Source: Mangifera indica
Taxonomy: Eukaryota; Streptophyta; Magnoliopsida; Sapindales; Anacardiaceae
Direction of reading: 5' to 3'
Length of the DNA stretch: 64,000 bases
NCBI RefSeq assembly: GCF_011075055.1
Contig: NW_025401097.1
Span: 248,001-312,000, forward strand
The stretch's first letter is position 1. Each line of letters begins with the position of its first letter. The notes below the pieces were generated by a model. The model saw only the letters and a program-made list of their open reading frames with translations. It searched no databases and was not told the DNA's origin. Made by a program: the position numbers and the translations under genes. Positions 35,828 to 46,830 of this stretch are shown here, one piece after another.

Positions 35828-36700
35828 ATGTCAATGACAAACAATATACTTTTGAAATTGATGGACTTTTATGTGCTTATTGGTCCCAATTTTAAAGATT
35901 GGCTGAGAAATCTGACAATTGTTCTCAATCTTGAAAAGTCAGCTTATGTCTTAGAGGCACCTTTACCAGTAGTAGTAGACCCTGATGCCCCTGAGGAAAA
36001 GCAAAAGGCTTATGTTGAATGGGTAGATGTCAACTTACAAGTCCGCAGTTATATGTTGGCATCAATGAACTCTGAACTTCAAACTCAGTTTGAGAACGTG
36101 CAAAGTGTGTATGAAATTATCACTACTTTAAGAGAATTATATAGTGAAAATGCTCGAGTGAAGGAATATAATTTGATGACTTCACTATTCAGCATGCAGC
36201 TTAAGGAGGGCATTTCCCCAAATGATTATGTTATTAAAATGATTAACAAGACTGAGGAGTTACAAATTATGGGCACATAATGTTTGGGCGAATTTGATTC
36301 TCCATTCACTCCCTTCAACTTTTAAGCCGTTTATTACAAATTATAATCTCAATAGGATTGAGCGCACTATTCTTAAGCTTCTCAATGATATTTAAGAATT
36401 TTACAATAATGAGAAGAAAGGGCAAACACTAGCTAAGTTGCTAGCTACCTTTGCCATAAGAGGCAAAAAGAGGCAAACTCGAAAGCCTTGGAGGAGAGGT
36501 TCACAGATGGGATCTGGTGGACCAAAAGCACAAAGAAAAGGTTTTAAGAAAACCACTACCAAGCCTTCTAGGATGAAGGGTTTTGGTATTCGGCTATCAT
36601 GTTCTCAGCCTCTACGACCATCTGTTTCACTAAAAGAAAAGAAACAAAAGAAGAGTAATTGCTTTTATTGCAACCAAGAGGGGCATTGAAAGAGAAACTA
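35828..36700 (+). pseudogene. Copia gag (UBN2-like capsid region and zinc knuckle), broken
   Basis: The first frame starts at 35828 and runs 150 codons (NFKDWLRNL, LKEGISPNDYVIKM) to a premature stop at 36278. A second frame at 36438-36689 is basic and ends in the CCHC knuckle CFYCNQEGH, where TGA replaces the Trp codon that normally follows. In Copia elements this protein packages the RNA. At least one frame break separates the two halves. Confidence 0.8.
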
Positions 36701-36719
36701 CCCTTTATACCTTGATGAT

Positions 36720-39700
36720 TTGAGAAAAAGTAAAACAGGTACATATCAGTGTTATGTAATTAAATTTGAATTAAATATTAATTCAGATATTGATTCTTGG
36801 ATATTAGATTATCCTGCAACTTCATATGTTTGTGCTTATTTACAATATCTGCAGAATAATTCTGCTTTGAGACGTGATGAGATCACACTGAGACTAGCCG
36901 ATAGGACACGAGTTTTCGTAGAAGCTATAGGTGTATGTAGTGTACAATTACCTATTGGGCATGTAATAACTTTGTATAAAACTTTGTATTTTGCTAATAC
37001 CACTAGAAATATTATCTGTATTCTAGTTTTATGTAAAAATGGTTATCAGTTTACATTTAATGGAAATGAATGTCTAATTTATTTTGGAAATAGATGAATA
37101 GGAAATGCTATCAATACAAATGGTTTGTATGTGGTAGAACTTGATTTACATAACGTCATGTCTTCCATATCGTCAAAAAAAACAAGAGAACACATAAATC
37201 CAATAGTTCTATGACATCACAGATTTGGTCATATTGGAGAGGATTGGATTCAACAATTAGGAGAAAATGTACTTTTAGGTTTATTGGGTTCAGAACCCTA
37301 TCCTACTTGTGAATCTTGTCTTCAAAGAAAACTGATTAAGCTTATGTTTAAGAATAAAGGGAGTGAGCCAAAAATATATTAGAATTGATGCACACTAATG
37401 TGTGTGGCCTTTTTAATGAAATAACCTGAGGAGGTTTTTGTACTTCATTACCTTTATTGATGATTATTCTCGATACGGGTATTTGTATTTGATGAAATAC
37501 AAATCTGAAGCTTTTGAAAAGTTCAGTGAGTTCCAAAAGGAAGTAGAAAACCAAACTGGAAAAAATATTAAAACTTTGTGTTCAGATTGTAGAGGTGAAT
37601 ACTTGAGTACAAGATTCCAAGAGTTCTTAAGAGACAAAAGAATACTATCTCAGTTGACTCTGTCATTCACACCACAACATAATGGTGTGTTTGAATGAAA
37701 AAATCGTACTTTGTTAGATATGGTACGATCTATGATGAGTTTTATTGACTTGCTAGTTTATTTATGGGGATATACTCTTCAAACAACTCTACATATGCTG
37801 AATAAAACACCATCAAAGTCTATTAAAAAAACACCTTATGAATTATGGTATGAGAGACTTCCAAGTGTAAACTACTTGAAAATCTGGGGATGTCTAGTAT
37901 TTGTCAAAGTGGTTAGAACTAATAAATTGAAGTCTCGAGAAGAAAAGGGTCGATTCATCGGGTATCCAAAAGAAAGTTTAGGATATTATTTCTACTTTCA
38001 CTCTGATCAAAGGATTATGGTTAGTAGAAATGCATATTTCTCAAGAAAAAATTCTTGGAGGAAAATGGTGCAGGAAGGAAAATTGTGCTCGAAGAAGGGT
38101 TTAGAGAGCCAGTAACCGAGCCTCTTCAGGTAAATCCTCCTAGTATACAATCACCTATATCGACTACAATGGCTCAAGTAAAAAAGTCTGCTAGAGTGTC
38201 TCGACCTTCTGAGAGATATAAATTTCTAACATATGAGAATTTTGAATCGCTTTTAATGGGAGAAACTGAGCATCTAGACGATAAAAAAACTTATCAAGAA
38301 GCAATATTGGATATTGACTCTAGAAGATGGTTAGAGGTAATGAATTTAGAAATTGAATCTATGAATGTCAATCAAGTCTGGAAATTTGTTGATCTATCTG
38401 ATGGAATAGTTTCAATCGAATGTAAATGGATCTTTAAGAGGAAAATTGACAAGGATAGAAAAGTTGAAATTTATAAAGCTCGATTGGTAGCTAAAGGTTA
38501 TACTAAAAAACAATGGTTGGATTATGAGAAGACTTTTTCATCAGTCACGATGCTTAAATCCATTAGAATCCTATTAGCCATTGCAACCAATTGGTTTTGT
38601 ATCTGCTACCAAGAGGCATAAAGTGTGCAAATTACATCGATCTATATATGGATTGAAATAAGCTTCAAGAAGCTGGAATATCCGGTTTGATGAAACGATC
38701 CAAGTATTTGGTTTCATTAAAAATCTAGACGAGTCTTGTGTCTATAAATTGGATAGGGATATAATTATCATTTTCTTAGTCTTATATGTAGATAACATAT
38801 TATTAATTAGAAACAATATTGGCACTATGACTGAGGTTAAACTATGGTTAGCAAAATCTTCTCTATGAAGGATCTAGGAAAAACAACCTATATTCTAAGT
38901 ATTCGTATATATAAAGATAGAGCGAAAGGATTAATAGGTTTTCTCAAAAGTTGTACATAGAGAAAGTGTTGAAACGTTTTCATATGCAAGACTCTAAGAG
39001 AGGTCTTCTACCGTTTCCTCATAAAACACATCTATCAAAAGATATATGTCCAAAGACTAATGAGGAGCGACAACGAATGTGTGAGGTGTCATATGCTTCG
39101 ACATTAGGTAGTCTCATGTATGCCATGTTATGTACACAACCAGACATTGCTTTTGTAGTTAGTGCAGTAAGCAAATATCAGTCAAATCCTAGAGAAAAAC
39201 ATTAGACAATAGTAAAAACTATCCTAAAATATTTAAAGAGGACTAAAGAGTTGATACTGGGTTATAGGGGTTCAGAGTTAACACTCAAAGGATACTCAAA
39301 TTTTGATTTTCAGTCAGATGTAGATGATAGAAAGTCTACGTGTGCATTTGTTTTTGTCTGTAATAGAGGTGTAGTCAGTTGGAATAGTACCAAACAATCG
39401 ACTACTATAGACTCTACTACAAAAGCCGAGTATCTTGCTGTTTCAGAAGCTACGAAAGAGGTCATTTGGATGTATAAATTTGCCATAGAGTTGGGAGTGG
39501 TTCCTCAGATGAGTCAACCAACAATTATATTCTGTGATAATACCGGTGCCATTGCACAGGCAAAGGAACCAAAAGCGCATCAAAGGTCAAAACATGTTCA
39601 ACGAAAATATCACATCTTGAGAGAATTCGTTAGAGCTAGAGATATTACCATTCAGAAGATTACTTCAATGAACAATCTTGCAGACCCACTAACTAAAGCA

Positions 39701-39763
39701 CTACCACAAAGATTGTTGGACCAACATCTACAGAGGATAGGCATTAGGTACTACAGCGATTAG
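36720..39763 (+). pseudogene. Copia pol (protease, integrase, RT, RNase H), broken
   Basis: Domains are in Copia order. Protease-like at 36720-37097 (SWILDYPATS, so the usual D-S/T-G active site is lost). Integrase core at 37438-38115 (FITFIDDYSRYGYLY, CSDCRGEYLS, FTPQHNGVFE, then a stop before KNRTLLDMVRSMM). RT start at 38055-38621 (WIFKRKIDKD, ARLVAKGYTKK). The central RT is interrupted around 38621-38950, and GLLPFPHKTHLSKDICP follows. RNase H is at 39251-39763 (STTIDSTTKAEYLA, DNTGAIA, RSKHVQRKYHILREF). Several stops and shifts make it non-functional. Confidence 0.85.
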
Positions 39764-39785
39764 CTTTAGTGCAAGTGGGAGTTCT

Positions 39786-41499
39786 TGTTAGAATATGCCC
39801 TAAAAACCAATCGCTTTGTTGGTTTCAAGGCTTGTATATCTTGCATATACATTATTAATTAAAAAAAAAAAAAGAGTTATATTATACTTCACATGTTTTC
39901 TGTGTCACTTTTATATCTATGTTGTAGTTATATATTATATCCATATTAACTATATGCATATGTCATGTGAAAGGTCTCAATGAGTTTTAATAAACATCAT
40001 CAAATCGTTCCCTACATAGACAATCTATTTGGGCAATAGTATTGCATAGTGGGTGTGTGCTATATCACCATAGTATATCGGTGGATGATATTAAACATGG
40101 TAGATATATACATAGGTAAACAATAGAACTGTTTGATGGTTAGAGAACTGATCAAAGTTTTTATATTATATTGTTTATTAAACATGACTGTTGAACGATG
40201 ATCACATGAGCATTAATATGTAGTCAATGACACATCGTAAATCATACTAGTGTATAAATCCTTTGACTTGAGATATCACAGTTATGTTTCATTACAGAAC
40301 GTATAGTTCATATGGTATATGTTGAGGACTCAAATAAAGAAGCCAATTGGTTTTGTGTAACATGGGTTTCAATCTTCACACTTGTAAGCCCAATTTATAT
40401 TTCCGACAGTATATATCATGAGGCTAATCATATCTTGTTCAGAAGCCACTTTCATCATATGTTGCTTGAGTGAGAGGACAAGTGATGATCATATAAGGAT
40501 CTGTTAGCTTGACTGTTCCCGAGTTCCTATACGAAAATCAAGAAACATGAAAATTTAAGATATTGGTCAGTATAGATAAAAGTCCACATGAAAAGAGTTT
40601 CGATATGACACGTTCTGAGGTATGACTTGATATTCGAAAAGATTAAATATTGGATTTTGACATTTCATGAATCCAAATTTAATCGGGATGTAATGAGAAA
40701 GGGATTAGACTACATAGTAAGTATGAGTAAGAAATGTTCACTTGGTATTATGTGAAATTTGTACTTCATTATGATATAAGGGTTATAGGACATTGCTAGA
40801 TGACACCACATGATCAGTGGGAGCTTCGTTTTGTAGCGAAAAATGAAGTATATCGGTTAACGACAGTTTTGGGTTATACAGTGATATATTGAAACGTATC
40901 ATTCGATATGAAGCCCATGACTATGTCACTATAAACCTTTACGGTCACACCCATATTTCAAGGAAGAAATTGCTATTATGAAGCTAAAAATATTTATCCA
41001 TGGTTGGCTAGCACTTTTCGCAGATAAAAATGATGCTTTTCGAATAAGATTCGAAAAAGGGGTGATTATCATTTTGCACTTTTTAAATTGTTTAGAAAGT
41101 TGAATGAATAATTTTGGGCACAAATTATTCAACATGTGTCAAATTATAATTTACTTTTAATTATCAACAAATGGGAAATAAACACATGATTTAACTTGAT
41201 AAATATCAAGTTTAAGTTTAATAAATGAGAGAAAAAAGAAGAATATATAGGGATTTTTCTTCTTCTTCTTCTTTTTGCAAGGAAAGGCTTCCATTTTTCT
41301 TCCTTGAAGGGTGCAAGTCAAGAGATCACTTATTTTAGTGATTCAAACTTTCTAACTTCAAATCAAATTACAAGGTACAAGGTAGTTTACATGTTTCTAT
41401 GCTTTATTTCTTGAAACAATATGTAAATTTTATATTACCATTTTTACATAAGATGTGAACATGATCTTAAAATTTTGATTTTCTTGCCAAAATCCTACA
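39786..41499 (+). repeat. Right (3') LTR of the nested Copia
   Basis: This 1714-bp LTR has TG...CA ends. It is longer than the left LTR mainly because of a small insertion at 40320-40408 flanked by GTATA on both sides. Confidence 0.9.
40320..40408. mobile_element. 89-bp TG...CA insert, possible mini solo LTR
   Basis: This insert is present in the right LTR only. It begins TGTTGAGGACTC, ends TTCCGACA and is flanked by GTATA at 40315-40319 and 40409-40413. The left LTR has one GTATA at the homologous point. TGT...ACA ends plus a 5-bp duplication are the hallmarks of an LTR-element insertion. At 89 bp it would be an unusually small solo LTR of a TRIM/SMART-type element. Confidence 0.6.
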
Positions 41500-43189
41500 T
41501 CATCTTCATGTCTACTACTCAATGCATAAGGTTTTATAGTGTTCCAATCCACCGCAAAACTTTTATTTTCTGTAGGAACACATTTAAATTCTAAACCATT
41601 AGAACCCATAATTCTACACACTTCATTTTCAAATTCTAGTACAAAGCCTTTTTGCATTAATTGACCAACACTCAACAAATTTTGTTCTAAGCTAGGTACC
41701 AAAAGTACATCATAAATTAATTTGATATCAGAATTTGTTTGTAAGGCCATAGTGTCGTTTCCTATGATAAACACTTTTTCTCTATTTCCCATTCGAACCA
41801 CTCACTTTGACTATTCTATTTGAGTGAACAACTTTGCATTACTTGTCATGTGTTGAGTGCACCTATTATCAATAATTCAAGAGTGGTTTTGTTCTTAGTC
41901 ATTCAACATCATAAACAAATATTCTTCATTCTCCTCTTTTTTTGTTACATGCAAATTTTGATTTTGTTGGACCAATGGTGCTGGCTTTTGTTGCCTCTCT
42001 TTTTGGTAGCAATTGTAAGAGAGAAAATCTTCCCCCAAAATTCTTATCTCATTCACCAATTTCATAATCCTATTTAAGTATTATGAAACACTTTTTATGT
42101 CATTCATTATAGTGTTCTCAAGTTCTTTTCAATGTGATGATCTTTATGGTTTAAATCTTCTCTAAACCATGATATTCTTGCTGCAACTTCTCCTATAATT
42201 GCTTGGTAGTAGTGTAGTACATAATCTTGATGAAAATATTGTCAGCATTCGCTGAATGCAAGAAAGATTGAACCTTGCTCTTTTTCTTGGTTTTTGCCTT
42301 ATTTTTAAGTCATCGTAGGATCCTCAAACATGGTTGGAAAATTGCCATTTGTTTCAACAACATCCCATAAATTAGGCGTTTATAAAAACTTTTCATTTTC
42401 ACTACTCATATGTGGTAGTGAACTCTATTAAAAACTAGTTCTACAAGTAAAGAAGAATTTGATGAAGAAGCAATTTTTATTCAGCTTTTATTTTGTATAT
42501 GTCACAAGTGCTTCTCCCTCAAAGTAACTCACACTCTCTTAAGCAATTTTCATACACAGATCCCTCGAGAACACTTAATGCTCTAATACCAATTGTAAGG
42601 CTTGAAGGCAAAAATAATAATAATAATAATTTTTCAGACTTAATAATAAGTCAAAGACAATTTTTTTTTTGAGAAAAACACCTTGTAGCTTATTGCATTA
42701 CCACCATTGTTATTTTTATATCATAATACAAGTATATAGGTCAGGATCTAAAACATCTTTTTAATACTTATTTGCTTTTCTTTATATAGATAAGTCAATT
42801 ACAAAGTAGTTTTCAGACACTTTACAAGTTATTCCATGTAAATCCTCATGTTGGCACCCTATTGCTATCATATATTTTTTAATATATATAGAATTTTGAA
42901 CAAAAGCTTTGCACAATCTTTAACAAAATGTCCTATTGTTTGAGAGAATGTAGTAAGTTGTATATGTGTTTACAATTGTATTTGTTGTTGTAGTTGAATT
43001 TGATTCATGTGCCTCACATATTATTCAAACTTAGTTTTTGGTAAAATAGTTTCTCAAAAATTCTTGTGCATTGTGAATATTTTTTATAAGAGTTCAAGAT
43101 TCACTTTCTAATTCCACATATTTGCCCTAACACATAACTGTTAGATAATGATATAAAATTTATTTAGTAATAGTAACTAGGAGAATCAC

Positions 43190-43682
43190 ACAAGGTCAGC
43201 ATGGAAAAAACCATGAGATAAAATTTGTTCCATATAAGATTCAACCACATATCTATCCAATCTGTATACCATTATGATTGGCAAAAAAGTTAACTGTTTT
43301 CTTCAAATTGAAATTATTGTTGAAAACATTGTGTAGAGAGTGGCATGATAGCATGATGTAATTTGGAAAGATTATCATGATTTTCTTACCTTTTTTGGTC
43401 AACACCTAATTGATCTAAAACTTGTATCTTGTTTATTTTGATTCCTAGGACATATTCTATTATAAGAACCTACAAGTAAAAAAAAAAAAAAAACAAATAA
43501 ATGAAATATTGCATACAATTTTGAGAAGAATTACTAACAAATAAGTAATTTTTTAAGAGGTTAAACCTATGGTGTGGTTGTGGTGTACTCTCACATTATA
43601 GTTGAGACTTTAACGTAATCCATGTTTTTGAAACTACTAGCAAAATGTTCTGCATTCTTAGCTTCCTTAGTGTAATCAATCT
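43190..43682 (-). pseudogene. ABC1K8: ABC1K8-like pseudogene, upstream kinase exons
   Basis: There are three minus-strand exons upstream of the Copia insertions. About 43569-43682 reads EIDYTKEAKNAEHFASSFKN, then DYVKV and a stop in place of a Trp codon. 43390-43469 reads IEYVLGIKINKI and LDQLGVDQKR. About 43190-43290 reads DRYVVESYMEQILSHGFFHA followed by D. The last is the first half of the ABC1 catalytic loop (HADPHPGN); its second half is at 31397, so both Copia elements inserted in the intron splitting this motif. A weak VVKV-like fragment near 43760 may be a further exon. I could not follow the gene beyond about 43.8 kb. Confidence 0.82.
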
Positions 43683-43699
43683 CTTGGGAAAATTTAACT

Positions 43700-44489
43700 T
43701 TTATTAGTTGTTACTAACTAATACATACTTGGAGATGGTTTGACCTGAACTATTGAAGATTTAAAGAACTTTAACAACTAGACTCCCTGTGGTCGACTAA
43801 TGATGTTGTGTCTTAGAAGGTTTGCTAAAGGTATATATGTGATGGATAATGTGAACATAAATTGTAATAGGTTTAAGATATTAAGATCAATAAAGCTAAT
43901 GTGATAGGGAGCAAACTTGTACTCATTATATCATTGAAATAGAAGTGAAATAGTTTTTTACATCATACTATCTTTCATATCTCTAATTACATAAGGACAT
44001 TAGTAAATCGACATAAACCAAATAGAAAACTCCTAAACATAACCCAAAAAATTTTGTAGCACTATTTTTTTAGCTTTCGAGAGATTAGAGCTCTCTCACA
44101 ACCCAATTCTTCATAAATCTTCTTTGCTCTCTTTCCACTTCAGGTCTCCTATTTTTTTCTCTTTTTATAATTGTTTTGCTACTGTTGTTTTTCCACCTTA
44201 GCATGAAGTATCTTTTTGATCCCTTTTTGTGGCTACGTTCATAATTTTTTTGTTACTTGTCTATACATGCTCCACTACTGGGTGATTGTTATTTTTTGCC
44301 TTCAAGCCCTTGCTATTTGTGCTCCCTTCTTTTCTTCACATGGACATGAGTTTTAAAATTGTTCCTCCTATGAAGAAGCACTTTGTTTTAAAGGTGTAGC
44401 TATGGAAAAAAGTTATTTTAGGTCTTTATACAACTACCACGAATTATGAAAGTATAACAATCCTTTCCATTTTATAAGTAGATCTAGAT
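43700..44489. other. Intergenic, probable gypsy LTR remnant
   Basis: Bases 43700-43880 may still be ABC1K8 intron. Bases 43900-44440 show partial resemblance to 46260-46440 (TAGCTTT...GAGATTAGAGCTCTCTC against TAGCTTTTGAAAGGCTAGGA), as expected if both are gypsy 3'-end or LTR sequence. No open frame is supported. Confidence 0.35.
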
Positions 44490-46150
44490 TACCTTAGGGG
44501 GAATATCAAAGACTTGACACATCTTCCGACTAAACTTTTAGCTCTCATTCACTTAGATAATCTGAAAATGGTTGACTTAAAATCGTAGGCCTAATGTGCC
44601 TCTTCAATTAAGAAACATGAAAAATCAGGTGGATCTTTGTTATCTCAAGTAACTTCAGTTTGTAGACAATTCTTTAATCTCATACATGTTATGGAAATGA
44701 GGGCTAAGCTTTTCATTTGGTCAAGAGGTTATAGAACAGAAACGATAAAGCTACAATTTAAAAAATACATGGTTACCAACTTTAAAGTCAACTTCCATTC
44801 TTTTTTTAGCCATTTTATTCATCCTAGCTTGAGCCTTGTGGAGATTTTCTTTTAGCCTATCTAAAACTTCATTTCTTTCTTTAATCATGACATTCACTTC
44901 CTCTACTTTCAAGACTTCTTTTACCATAAACCACTTTGAATAAAGTCATTCTCGTGGACTTGTGAAATGTGGTATTATACCAATACTCCACCCAAGATAA
45001 CCTTTTTGACCAAGTTTTCTGCTACCTAAAATAAAAGCCCTTGAGGTATGTTTTTAAGTATTGATTCACCATTTTAGTTTTTCTATCAGTTTAGGGGTGG
45101 TAGGCCAAACTAAATTTCAACAATGTGGTAGCAACTTTAAATTGTTTCATCCAAAAGTTTATCATGAAAACTCAGTCTTTATCCATACAATAATATGTGG
45201 GAACCCATAGAGTTGAACTATTTCTTTAATAAAAATTCTGACCTCATCTGTTGCTGTGAATAGGTGACAAATCACAATGAAATGCTTACACTTGGTTTTT
45301 GTTGAAATGCCTATCCACTCCCTTCATTTTTGGCAGCCCCAAAATAAAATCCATAGACAAATCTCTTAGATTTTTGTTGGAATAAAAAAGAGTTGTAGTA
45401 GACTCATCGACGACGATGCTTCATACTTTGCACGTTGAAATACTTTATACTCAACTACAAATCTTTTCACGTCATTTTCATAACCCTCAATTAAAAATGA
45501 AGCAATCCTCTTATGAGTTTGAAAGAAACTTGAATGGATGTCATAGGGAGAATAATGAAGTTCCATTAAAATTTAAGGAATAAATATGGAGATCTTTGAC
45601 ATTACCAACCTCTTCTTATACAATTAATTCTTATTCCTAAAAAAATATCCCATATGAGAGCTAGAGTCTCTTAACAAGTCTTGAATGAGTTTTTTTAAAT
45701 TATTATTATGTGGCACTTCTCTTTGGATATTGTCCATTCCCATCACATTAACCACCGAAACTGCCTTTAATTCATTCCCACACTTTGGCCTTCTTGATAA
45801 GGCATCAACAACCTTATTTTTGCAATCTGACCAATATACAATCTCAAAATCAAATACAAGTATTTCTAGCAACCATTTTTGTTGATCATACCCCACTACA
45901 TTTTGCTTTATTAAGATTTTTAGGCTTTTTAGATCAGTTTTTACCTTGAAGTGCCTTTTTAGTAAGTAGTGATGCTATTTTTGGAATGTCATGATGATAG
46001 CCATTAACTCTTACTTATAGAGTAATTTTCCTTTATTTTGAAGTGACAATGCCTTACTTAGAAAAGCAATGAGTCTATCATCTTGCATAAGTACAACCCC
46101 GATGGGTACCTGAAATGGTTTGGTTTGGATTGCTACTATTAAATGAAACT
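44490..46150 (-). pseudogene. Ty3/gypsy pol remnant (RNase H to integrase), minus strand
   Basis: Read on the minus strand from 46150 down: GVVLMQDDRLIAFLSKALSL (RT/RNase H), GYDQQKWLLEILVFDFEIVY and VVDALSRRPKC (end of RNase H, 45624-45896), MELHYSPYDIHSSFFQTHKRI with YKVFQRAKYEASSSM (integrase zinc-binding region, 45366-45566), DLSMDFILGLPKMKGVDRHF near 45330, then KAQARMNKMAKKRMEVDFKV and NEKLSPHF (integrase C-terminus, 44650-44860). Stops occur throughout. Gag, protease and most of RT are missing, and I see no paired LTRs. Confidence 0.82.
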
Positions 46151-46249
46151 CTAGTACTTAACTCTTTGCATATAGTGTAACCTAGAATGTATGTTGCTAA
46201 AGTATTTTGTGTAGATGATGAAATTGAAAGATGTAATGAATAAGATGTA

Positions 46250-46830
46250 GTAGAAAATGGTGCTCTAATGTAACATAAACTCTTTGTAATATTACTATTC
46301 AGAAATGAAAATATATTTACATTAGAATGCCTCTCATCCCTCCTATTACAAGTAAGCTATTGGAAATTAACAAAACAACCATAAATACTCTAGCTTTTGA
46401 AAGGCTAGGACTTTCCTAAACCCTATTCCTCACAAATTTTCTTCTTATCCTACTTTCTTTCTTTCTATTACAATAACCTTGCCAATAATTTTCTACCACC
46501 TCAACCTGGAGTGTTGCTATAGTATATGTTTTTGATGGTTTGCCTATAATTTGTTGTTGCTGCTGTTGGTGTACACCTACTGCATAATTTCCCACAGGAT
46601 GGTTGTCATCTGTTACTTCTAATTTTCTACTAAATGTATTGTCTCTTCTTTTCTTGATATAAACATTGGTTGTAACATTACCTCTTTCCTTGAGAAGCAT
46701 CTAGTCCTCAATGTACGAATGAGGGAACAGGCATTTAAGAGCCTTATACGACTCCCATGAGTTCTTATAGTTTGGGAATTGATTCTACTTAAATCGAGAA
46801 TTTGCAAACCCCCCATTTATAGCACATGCA
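46250..46830 (-). pseudogene. Second gypsy 3' fragment (chromodomain-like end and downstream region)
   Basis: The minus strand reads NSWESYKALKCLFPHSYIED, a stop, then MLLKERGNVTTNVYIKKRRD. This resembles the chromodomain-to-C-terminus part of plant chromoviral integrases (W-E-S/P-Y ... FP ... LEDK). The downstream part (46260-46440) resembles 43900-44130, which lies beyond the other gypsy fragment. Both look like 3'-terminal/LTR sequence of related elements. The assignment is by pattern only. Confidence 0.45.

Larger units (their letters stand above)
32066..41499 (+). mobile_element. Plus-strand Copia LTR retrotransposon nested in the older Copia
   Basis: The left LTR is 32066-33685 (1620 bp, TGTTAGAATATG...CTACA). 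The right LTR is 39786-41499 (1714 bp, including an 89-bp insert). The TSD is TCATC at 32061-32065 and 41500-41504. The primer site TGGTATCAAAGC lies at about 33688, and a purine tract (AAGTGGGAG) precedes 39786. A leader of about 2.1 kb precedes gag at 35828. The LTRs differ by about 8-10 percent in their first 300 bp, so the insertion is old, and the coding region is broken. Confidence 0.92.
31598..42925 (-). mobile_element. Old minus-strand Copia LTR element, mostly deleted, host of a nested Copia
   Basis: The 5' LTR is 42594-42925 (332 bp) and the 3' LTR is 31598-31908 (311 bp). On the minus strand the LTRs begin TGTT and end TTACA. AAATG flanks both sides (31593-31597 and 42926-42930). 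The primer site ATTGGTATTAGAGC directly follows the 5' LTR at 42593, and a purine tract (AAGGAAGAG) precedes the 3' LTR. Without the nested insert only about 1.9 kb remains. A GAG-preintegrase-like stretch is readable at 41430-41801 (YDVLLVPSLEQNLLSVGQLM). It inserted into an ABC1K8 intron. Confidence 0.88.
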
